Positions 47,301-64,000 of a stretch of DNA of 64,000 nt are shown here, one piece after another. The stretch is from Lingula anatina. Its lineage: Eukaryota > Brachiopoda > Lingulata > Lingulida > Lingulidae. The notes under the pieces are model-generated. The model had not been told where the DNA came from. It ran no database searches and saw only the letters and a list, made by a program, of their open reading frames with translations. Every line of letters starts with the position of its first letter. Within the stretch, counting starts at the first letter, position 1. The position numbers and the translations under genes are program-made. The stretch lies in NCBI RefSeq assembly GCF_001039355.2, contig NW_019774203.1, positions 296,005-360,004 on the forward strand, in the 5' to 3' direction.

Positions 47301-49288
47301 TTACATTGTATTATTTGCAATTTATTTCCCTATGTGCTTTATTGACTGAATAGAACAAGCACAAGCATCGATTGTAAAGAGTAAATGATATAAAAGTCAA
47401 ATAAATTGTTTAAAACATCTGTTATTTACCAGCACTTGATTAATTAGACTGTATACATAAGTGGTCTTAATATAGTTTAAAATAGAAAATACAGACATTT
47501 GATGTGCATATACTTAATACAATTCAATATGAAGTAGGTATTTTCGAAAATACTGCTCCTTTCTGGAGCCAGAGAGAAACGAGACTCCTAAAAATTCTAA
47601 TATTTAGTTCATATTAATTCAAAATTCTCAAGGAACATTAACTTTTAAAAATACTTGCAAAATGTTATAAAAATAAGTTTGTTAAATATAAATTTGTTGT
47701 TCAGTTCTGATACTACCCAGTATAATTAATATTTTAATATCTCAAACTTAAATCAGAAAATTTACCAGGAAAAAAACTGATAAAATACTTAATGCTGATC
47801 ATTTTCTATTCTCTGTGATAAACTCAAGCCTTTGAAACATTGCACTACATTTTTTCAAAACTCAACTTTGATACTTCCAATAACTAGAATAATGTCTTTA
47901 AAATAACCGAAAGAGCAGAGTTTAGATCTTGAAGTCGATTGATAAAAATGCATGTCCATTTTTTCCTGTCTATAACAGTGATCAATTATCAATATTTTTA
48001 AAAACCTAATCAATGTTTTTTCATTTCTTAAGTGATAATTTTAGACTTGCACAAATGGATATTGAACTAAACTTTTGAAAAATAAAACTTTAAAAATCAA
48101 AATAGTCCATAATGCAAAATGAATACCATTAAATGCCCATATATAAAAAGTACATATAAGTGGAGCTATTATATGTTATAGTTAGTTTAATACTATACCT
48201 CTACCCTGTGGCATTTATTCTGTATATATGAGAGTATGAGAATTTTTTTCCACTTTTATCCAAATATCATTAAACTGTCCATAATTAAATCTTCTGTGAT
48301 TAATCTTAGGCTACTGGATGCTGTCTGTAAACATTTTAATTATTGACTGCTTTATTACTGTATAATACTAAGAGATATAAACTGATGATAGCAAATTGAG
48401 CACGTTTGGCAGTATAAACCAAATACTGAATGCCTTAAAATTAAAAAAAAAAAAAACCTTTAAGTCATCGTCCTGAGTTGGTTATATTAGTACCTCATCC
48501 TTCTTCCCCACGTTTCTTCACCTGTCAATCACTTGAGGTAAGCAGTAAATATTGCTTGATAAAAGGCACAAAAGCAGTCTTTAAATGGCAGTAGCAAACA
48601 TGGCTTGTGCAGTCTCTGATATGTAAAACTTAGCTTCTGGCTTGAGGCAATTTACCCATACACTTTGGTCATGGACCAATAACGTAAGAGATAAAGATTT
48701 CCGTTGATACTAAATGCTCCTGTTGGACTTCTGGAAATTTTGGCAGTTGCAATTATTTTTTTACCATTATCTAAAATTATAAAATTTCATCTTTGAAATC
48801 AGAGATATCAATTCCGATTTGTAGTAGTAGATTTGAGGCCTTAAACGCCCAGTGACCAAAGGGCTGAAATGTTTATTATAAGGTCTTTTCTTCTCTTGGT
48901 TAATGATAAAATTGTTGTAATTATTCAAATCCTCAGGTACAGTTCAATGAAATACGTAAATGGTTGACTGTATTTTTTCAACTCCAACAGTTTGTGTGAA
49001 TGAGGATTTTAAATCACTTTCATTTCAATGGACTGGTATAGATTTCAATTATACCGAATCTCAGTGGAAAAATTTCTTATAAGTATTACTGTAACAACAA
49101 TTTTGATTAATTTAAAAGTATCACATTCAGAGACAGTGTACCACTTAGAGACAATTCCAACTTCATATAATTGAACATCTCCCAACAATATGACAATCCA
49201 AAGGACAGTCCTGATATGCATACTGTGTGATGCATTTTTAAGTAACAATATCTAGGATTAACAAAAATAACCATTATTTCTGACTCTG

Positions 49289-49781
49289 TCACTCCTCATC
49301 TTCGGCATTAAGATCAAAGTTCAATCTTGTTGTTGCCCGTTCTGAGTCCAACTCGTAGCTTGTTGGTTGGAGGAATTTAGGACAGCACTGAAACATAAAA
49401 AAGACATTTATGTCAATTCTGTAAAATATGTACGAACTGCAGTTGTATAATATATTATTAGGTTTCAATTATAGATAAGCATATGTCTTATTGTCTTATA
49501 ATATCACTAGGTTATAGACATTTAGTAAAAATGAGGTAAAAAATATTCTCCATGAAATTTATTTTTACAGGTTGGATATAAAGAGGATGACATTAATTTG
49601 AAAATAGTAATAAATCTAAAATGAATAACATTTATTTAACAGTCTAGTTTGATCCCCCACTGAGTTTTTTAAATATAAAGAACCCAGATGTACAATAAAA
49701 GCCACCTTTTACTCTTTAAACCAATCTCACCTGTACATTTAGCAGCTGTTTCAATCCTAATATCACCAGACAAAACCATAC
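49289..49781 (-). CDS. Duplicate (distal) penultimate and terminal SLC11 exons
   Basis: Exon 49781-49731 (17 codons, VWFCLVILGLKQLLNVQ) and exon 49387-49289 (32 codons plus TGA, starting CCPKFLQPTSYELDSERATT and ending NAEDEE) repeat the proximal pair at 53039-52989 and 52633-52535. Splice sites and frame are intact. There are four differences in the first exon, all silent, and two in the second, one silent and one Arg to Lys. No other SLC11 exons accompany them, so they can only be used by splicing from exon 12 of the upstream gene (53529). Alternatively they are unused relics kept similar by gene conversion. Confidence 0.85.
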
Positions 49782-50047
49782 CTGTGAACAGAAAGATGTC
49801 ATTGACTGAAATGACATAATTATCGAAACACTTATACCTATACCTTTACAGGGAAAAGGCATCACTGAAAGTGCACGTCAAAACTGATGAATATATAAGG
49901 AGCTGCTTCTATCTTTATTATATCAACATTTCACATACAAATAGCTGGCACAATTTCGTAGCCTATAGGTTGTTCACACATATCCCTTCACTTAATCTTT
50001 AAAAGAGTCAGATCGTTTTCACTATGTTATACTTTATCATCATAATA

Positions 50048-50048
50048 N
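50048..50048. other. Ambiguous base (N) near a duplication boundary
   Basis: A single N within CATAATANATAAC, at the end of the distal SLC11 duplication unit. It probably marks an assembly join. Confidence 0.9.
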
Positions 50049-51210
50049 ATAACTTCCCTACAAGTGACCCGATCATGCTGATTTTCGAACTTGACCTGCA
50101 TATTATAAATATTCATCAATTCTGTAAGTTTCAAGCTGAAATAAAAAACAGTTTTCCACTTATCGTGTTATCGGTAAAAGTGCACGGCGACGACGGCGAC
50201 GACGGCAACGGCGACGACAGACGCAGATGATGGCTATATGTACAGACACATCTGTGTCTGTACATAAAAAGTCAAATAAATTCTTTATAACTGTTATTTA
50301 TCAGCACTTGATTAATTAGACTGTATACATAAGTGATCTTAATATATAGTTTAAAATTTAAAATACAGACATTTGATGTGCATATATTAAATACAATTCA
50401 ATAATAAGTCGGTATTTTCTGAAATACTGCTCCTTTCTGGAGCTGGAGAGAAACGAGACCCCTAAAAATCTAATATTTAGTTCATATTAATTCAAAATTC
50501 TCAAGGAACATTAACTTTTATAAATACTTGCAAAATGTTATAAAAATAAGTTTGTTGAATATAAATTTGTTGTTCAGTTCTGATAATACCCAGTATAATT
50601 TTAATTGTATAATATTTTAATTTTATAATAATATTTTAATATCTCAAACTTAAAATCAGAAAATTTATCAGAAAAAAAAAACTGATAAAATACTTAATGC
50701 TGATCATTTTCTATTCTTTGTGATAAATGCCAAGCCTTTGAAACATTGCACTATATTTCTTCAAAACTCAACTTTGATATTACTATGTCTTAAAAATATT
50801 GAAAAGAGCAGAGTTTAGATCTTAAAGTTGATTGATAAAAATGTAGTACATTTTTTCTTGTCCATAATGATCAATTATCATTATTTTTTAAAAACCATAA
50901 TCATAACCATAATTGTTTTCATTTCGTAAGTGATAAGACTTGCACTAATCAATACTGAACTACACTTTTGAAAAAAATAACCTTAAAAGTAAAAATTTTG
51001 TCCGTAATGCAAAATGAATACCATTGAATGCCCATATATAAAAGGTACATATAAGTGGAGCCATGAGCTATTATATATAATAGTTACTTTTTAGTTCAAT
51101 ACTATACCTCTACCCTGTGGCGTTTATTCTGTATATATAAGAGTATGAGAATTTTTTCACTTTTATCCAAGTATCATTATATTGTCCATAATTAAATTTT
51201 CTGTGATTAA

Positions 51211-51547
51211 AGGGATAATAACTCTTCGTATGAGATCTATATTTCACAATAAAAACATTGTGAACAAGTCACAGAAATATAATATATTCTGTTTTACCAG
51301 AAAAACGTCAATTATAGCTATTATTCTGATATCTGAGCTTGTCTTTAGACGACGTGACCTCCATTGATGGCTATACTCTGTTAAAATCTCTTAAGAGATT
51401 TTAACAAAAAACCAAACTTTTTAGAAAAAAACCAGGGACTAACTTTGAATGTAAAAATGGATCCATTAACCATTGGTAAGTGTGGGAAAATTGTTGTTTA
51501 CTCCAGGAAAATTCATTTTTTGGCCAAAATCAAGAGTTATTATCCCT
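51211..51547. mobile_element. 337-bp MITE with TTAA target duplication (piggyBac-like)
   Basis: The ends are inverted (AGGGATAATAACTC / GAGTTATTATCCCT) and flanked by TTAA at 51207-51210 and 51548-51551. The paralogous distal unit has the empty site GATTAATC (48298-48305) with a single TTAA. TTAA targeting is characteristic of piggyBac elements. The interior has a perfect 26-bp palindrome at 51380-51405. Confidence 0.85.
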
Positions 51548-52534
51548 TTAATCTTTGGCTACTGGATGCTGTCTGTAAATATATCAATTACTGACTGCTT
51601 ACTATTGTACAGTACAAAGAGATAAAAACTGAAGATAGATAATTGAGCTTGTTTGGCAGTATAAGCCAAATACTGAATGCCTTAAAATTAAAAAAAAAAA
51701 CCTTTAAGTCATCATCCTGAGTTGGTTATATTAGTACCTCATCCTTCTTCCCCATGTTTCTTCACCTGTCAATCACTTGAGGTAAGCAGTAAATATTGCT
51801 TGATAAAAGGCACAAAAGCAGTCTTTAAGTGGCAGTAACAAACATTGCTTGTGAAGTCTGTGATATGTAAAACTTAGCTTCTGGCGTGAGGCAATTTACC
51901 CATACACTTTGGTCATGGACCAATTACGTAAGAGATAAGGATTTCCATTGATACTAAATACTCCTGTTGGACTTCTGGAAATTTTGGCAGTTGCAATTAT
52001 TTTTTTACCATTATCTAAAATTATAAAATTTCATCTTTGAAATCAGAGATATCAATTCTGATTTGTAGTAGTAGATTTGAGGCCTTAAACAGCCAGTGAC
52101 CAGAGGGCTGAAATGTTTAAGGTCTTTTCTTCTCTTGGTTTACGATAAAATTGTTATGAATTATTCAAATCCTCAGCTACAGTTAAATGAAATAAATGGT
52201 TAATTGTTTTTTTTAAACTATTTTTTTTAACAAAGTCTGTGTGAATGAGGATTTTAAGTCCCTTTCATTTCAGTGAACTGGTACAGATTTCAATTATACT
52301 GAATCACAGTAGGAAGACTAAAAAAACTCTTAAAAGTATTACAACAATTTTGATTAATTTAAAAGGACCATATTCAGAGACAACGCTCCATTTGAGACCA
52401 TTCCATCTTCAAATTATTGGACATCTTCCAACAATATGATGACCCAAAGGACAGTTATAACACTTAAACTGTGTACTGAATTTTTGAGTAACAATATCTT
52501 GGATTAACAAAAATAACCATTATTTCTGACTCTG

Positions 52535-60412
<7,878 letters not shown>

Positions 60413-60859
60413 TTTTTTCAGTTGAATACTCCTCTACAGCTGACACTACATCCTTTAGTCTAGTCAAATAACCTTTACTGACATAATTCCTCTTCTTTAG
60501 CAAAACATCAAGTTTTATGCAAATGGAACTACTTTTATATGTTAATTTGCTTTGCATAATATCCCACACCCTGAGTATCAAGGTATCTTAAATATATGCA
60601 CTAGAGGCAGGTTAACCTAACTTGGAACAGGTCATCTCAGAGAGCTGTGTATATAATTACTAGCACCAGTATGTTTAGCTCAGAAAAGGAATTTACCAAT
60701 CTAACACAAGTTACAACTAGAACATTTGCAGTGGGTGGGATATGAGAGGGATTCGAATGGCCCCCTATGGTGAGCTAACCGTAACCAGACAGCCCCTGAC
60801 ATGGGTTATATCAAGTTGGGGGTTACCAACATGAAAAGAAACACAATGAATGATACTAA

Positions 60860-61118
60860 GACTGGGTTCCCATACCTAGATTGATCTAACAGGATCGATC
60901 CACCTCCATGGTTTTTTTTGTTAAATTGCTTCCACCTTAAGCAGCTTAAGTGTCTGACATGCCTACTAAAGCTGCTTAACAATGGTTGATCACCCCCTAA
61001 CAGCTTCAGTATATGCATGCCAGACATCTAAGCACCTGAAGTTGATTGCAATTTAATGAGAATCCCCTTGGAGATTGATCGATCCACAATTAGTACGATA
61101 GGGTCTGGGAATGGTCCC
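60860..61118. mobile_element. MITE family B copy 3 (259 bp), TAA target duplication
   Basis: GACTGGGTTCCCATACCTAG at the left and GGGTCTGGGAATGGTCCC at the right, with TAA at 60857-60859 and 61119-61121. Confidence 0.85.
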
Positions 61119-61351
61119 TAAACTATCTACTAGTACATGTATTGACCAGGGTTAAATATTCTACCATAATATATTCAGGTTACATACTAGAGATGTTCTG
61201 ATAAACTGAAACTGGTGTTATACATGCAGCTTCTTGCTAAATTTAGTACTTTTAAGTTAGAAGAAGTTGTGCATTCTAGCAGAAAACTAATTGCATTTAT
61301 ACATCATCTATTTTCCAATGACAAATTAGGCCACAAATAGTGTTACAATGC

Positions 61352-61521
61352 CAGGCCCGTTGCCAGCAATTTCAAAAGGGGGGTTCTTTTTCTGAAAAAG
61401 TGGACCTTTTCCCATAAAAACTTCATGTACCTAGATCACATTTTACCCAGAGTGGACCTTTTCCCAGCAAAAGGGGCGGTTCTTTCGAATCCGCCGAACC
61501 CCCCCTAGCTACAGGCCTGAA
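61352..61521. repeat. Dispersed repeat family F, with inverted ends
   Basis: Begins CAGGCCCGTTGCCAGCAATT and ends CTAGCTACAGGCCTG, with two AGTGGACCTTTTCCCA strings and G/C runs. It is the most complete copy in the window. Confidence 0.75.
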
Positions 61522-61543
61522 TGCTATAAACTTTTCTTTGCCA

Positions 61544-61545
<2 letters not shown>

Positions 61546-61580
<35 letters not shown>
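61546..61580. repeat. (TG)n microsatellite
   Basis: TG dinucleotide run. Confidence 0.9.
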
Positions 61581-61582
<2 letters not shown>

Positions 61583-62124
61583 CGTGTGTATGTCAAGCAC
61601 TTGGCTATAATCAATTATGCTGGTGTAATTCTGAAACCCCTGCTCTGAAGATGGTGTTTTACTCATATTTCACCATAAAGGCATAAATCACTCTATTTCA
61701 GCACATGTTACACCACACTTGGAACTGCTCGAAGAACACATTTTGGCTGGCTCTCACAACTATGTATTGAATGAAAAGGCTAAAATATTAAAGCTCATTT
61801 TAACTGATATATAGATTTGATGTGAAATGACAAATAATCCCAACTTTAACAGGACTTTAACTTCTCCAATTAGCTATTGCAAGCCCAGTGTGACAGAGAC
61901 TTTACTAACATTCTACCTAAGTCTCCTGCTATTTTTCTCCATGTCATTGTGTCACTCTATAGTGTTATATTAAATTAACCTGGTCGATTTCTTCAACAGA
62001 AGTATGCATATTCTTTTGATTTTACTTTCCATTCAGTATGTATTTTTAAATATCAAATATTGATTTCTTTAAAAAAAGTGTTAAGTATTTTAAGCTTATC
62101 AATAATAATACTCATTTGAAAATA

Positions 62125-62126
62125 AC

Positions 62127-62172
<46 letters not shown>
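62125..62172. repeat. (AAT)n microsatellite
   Basis: AAT trinucleotide run. Confidence 0.9.
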
Positions 62173-63400
62173 TCAATGTGTTAGTTACTATTAAACTTTA
62201 AAAATCTTTACAAAATCTTAGACCTATTGAAACCAAATGGATCCAAACAAATTGACTATCATTCTAATATTTCATGCAGTAATGATTTTGAAGCTAATCC
62301 ATTATAGATTGATGCAACAGATTTCCTTTCAATAATGAAAATATCAAGCTCAAAAATTAACTCATTATGGTTGGTCCGAATATTGTTTTTGTACTTAAGG
62401 TGCATTTCAATATAGGACATAAAGATATTAAAATATAACAATAAATAGTAACAGAAATGAAAAGAATACTAGTGAATGTTTTGTATTTTTCTGTTTTTTT
62501 TGTTTTTTTTAATTTTTGCTATAAATGTAGTAATGCGGAAAGGATGGCCAGAAAATGTAAAATTAATAAAAATAAAATACACTGCTGCAAACACTGCTGG
62601 TAGATGATGATATATATTATTAACTGTTACAAATTTTATAATAAAATAAGTCAAGCAGTCACCATAGTGCAAAAAGGAAAAAAATAGTGATTTCACATAT
62701 ATATCATGTAATGATTATCATTTGTATATTTCTATTAACATGAAGTAATTTCAGAATAAAACATATCTTTGACACATCATTTACGGTGAGATTTCAGTGA
62801 CGCTAGTTCTGTGTGAACAGTGCCTTTCATGCAGTTACAAGTATACCATTGTGAAATTTGTATTAGGTGCAAAGTTCCTAGAAAAAGTAAGTTACAACCC
62901 TTTGGGAATACAGCCCCAGTTAAGAAAACCATGTTATCATGCACTTGGGGTTTATATGGGTACTAGTACACACTGTTAAAATGACAAAGACACAAAAAGA
63001 AAGAGAACAGAGAAAACTTTGAAGAACCCTTAGAGCTTATCTCCATAAAGTACACTGTCAACCCTTAATTCGACAAACATACACACACATTTATAAACTA
63101 ATAACTTACAACAATAAATTGCTTCCAGAATTTAAACCTTAAATATTCCATGTTAATAATGATTTAAACACATGCAGGTTAGACTGTTGAGCACCCAACA
63201 TGCAAATACATATAGATATATGTACTCACCTGATTTTTTTATTTCTTCCACAATCCCTAACAGACATGATACAAAAAGTTTTAGATGATACACATTTTGT
63301 TATGTTATTCAGTATATACCATATATCATTATTAATTATAGTAAACTTATGCTCTGTGAAAATTTTAGTAGCTTAAATTAAGAAACCTTTGGTACTTGTA

Positions 63401-63561
63401 TGATAAGGTTTATTTAGGTGTAAAGCTGAGGGACTGTGGAAGTATTCTATTCACACATACTTGAATGAAGTCAAAAGTTGAAGATGTGCTGGCATGCATT
63501 AGGTGTGTGTGAAAGTTATCTTCCACAGTCCCTCAGCTTTACACCTAAATAAACCTTATCA
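63401..63561. repeat. 42-bp perfect inverted repeat with 77-nt loop
   Basis: 63401-63442 (TGATAAGGTTTATTTAGGTG...) is exactly complementary to 63520-63561. TA flanks both outer ends (63399-63400 and 63562-63563), so it may be a minimal TA-target MITE. It may also be an RNA hairpin. Confidence 0.9.
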
Positions 63562-63783
63562 TAATTAAATACTACATATATGTAGGAAGTGAATCAATAC
63601 CATATTTTGATAATTAAAATATAATGTTTGGTAAATGCTGGTGTTTTTTTTTCTATGTAATATTGGCTGGGGAAGTTACTCTGGCCACATTTGTATATCA
63701 GCACTGGTGTGTGACTGGTCAGCCAAACTGACTCCTATGGGCAGCCCATTAGACCCCACTGGCCAGCCAAACTGACCCACTTA

Positions 63784-63999
63784 GACAGTATTCCCATAGA
63801 TATTTAGATCGATCTATCCCCGTAGGGAGTCTCACTGGATTAACGTCAGCTTAGCTGGCTTAAATGTCTGTCCCGCCTACTAAAAACTGTAAGGGGGTAA
63901 TTAACTTCCGTGCGCACTCTGCTGACAGCAATTTAGTGTGAATCCCCAAAGAGTTAGGTCGATCCAGTTGGATTGATCTAAATCTGTGGGAATGCAGTC
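63784..63999. mobile_element. MITE family B copy 4, running to the window edge
   Basis: GACAGTATTCCCATAGATAT at the left and ATCTGTGGGAATGCAGTC at the right, preceded by TTA at 63781-63783. A T at 64000 may begin the matching target duplication. Confidence 0.8.
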
Positions 64000-64000
64000 T

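Larger units (their letters stand above)
46595..47730 (+). repeat. Segmental repeat, partner of 22.01-23.23 kb
   Basis: Collinear with the UMAD1 3' flank but interrupted by two long (TA)n arrays (46799-46853 and 47223-47298). Its last part, from about 47390, is also the start of SLC11 duplication unit 1. Confidence 0.75.
47390..50050. repeat. SLC11 3'-end duplication, distal unit
   Basis: Collinear with 50262-53300 at roughly 90 percent by eye, including two coding exons. It starts at AGTCAAATAAATTGTTTA and ends near TTTATCATCATAATA, where an N (50048) sits. It lacks the 337-bp insertion found in the proximal unit. Confidence 0.93.
60413..63400 (-). other. SLC11 upstream flank
   Basis: Presumed 5' UTR and promoter side of SLC11. 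No acceptor lies immediately before the ATG at 60412, so that exon probably extends upstream. No TATA box or CpG island stands out. Repeats inside it are listed separately. Confidence 0.45.

Overview
The window is animal nuclear DNA. It is AT-rich, intron-dense, and full of microsatellites, small inverted-repeat transposons and poly-G-bearing dispersed repeats. The gene content and repeat style suggest a lophotrochozoan, most likely a bivalve mollusc, but this is inference and no marker in the window fixes the species.

Gene layout. (1) About 0.2-14.2 kb, plus strand: a complete 25-exon coding region for MIOS, a GATOR2 (mTORC1 amino-acid sensing) subunit. Its introns hold a decayed Tc1-type transposon, a foldback MITE and a candidate hairpin. 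(2) 17.0-18.3 kb, minus strand: a complete four-exon RPA3, the 14-kDa subunit of replication protein A. (3) 19.5-20.5 kb, plus strand: UMAD1, a UMA-domain protein, head-to-head with RPA3. The MIOS(+) RPA3(-) UMAD1(+) order and orientation match the human 7p21 arrangement as I know it, so this looks like an ancient bilaterian block. (4) 20.5-47 kb: gene-poor and repeat-rich. It contains a possible retrotransposon LTR, several small MITE families, segmental copies of UMAD1-flanking DNA, a roughly 530-bp inverted repeat, and an unrecognised gene whose phase-1 exons occur in three tandem copies (two almost identical, one frameshifted). (5) 47.4-60.4 kb, minus strand: a complete 14-exon SLC11 (NRAMP/DMT1) divalent-metal transporter. 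Its last two coding exons are present twice, about 3.25 kb apart, inside a tandem duplication. (6) 60.4-64 kb: upstream flank with more MITEs and a 42-bp perfect hairpin.

The main points for follow-up are the duplicated SLC11 3' ends, where five of six exon differences are silent; the tandem unknown gene, with an N at the copy junction; the deep synteny block with its shared RPA3/UMAD1 promoter; MITE families that share a terminal GA-C-G-ATTC-CA type core and repeatedly sit 10-19 bp from 5' splice sites; and a TTAA-target MITE whose empty site survives in the paralogous copy. No rRNA, intact tRNA, CRISPR or prokaryotic feature was seen.
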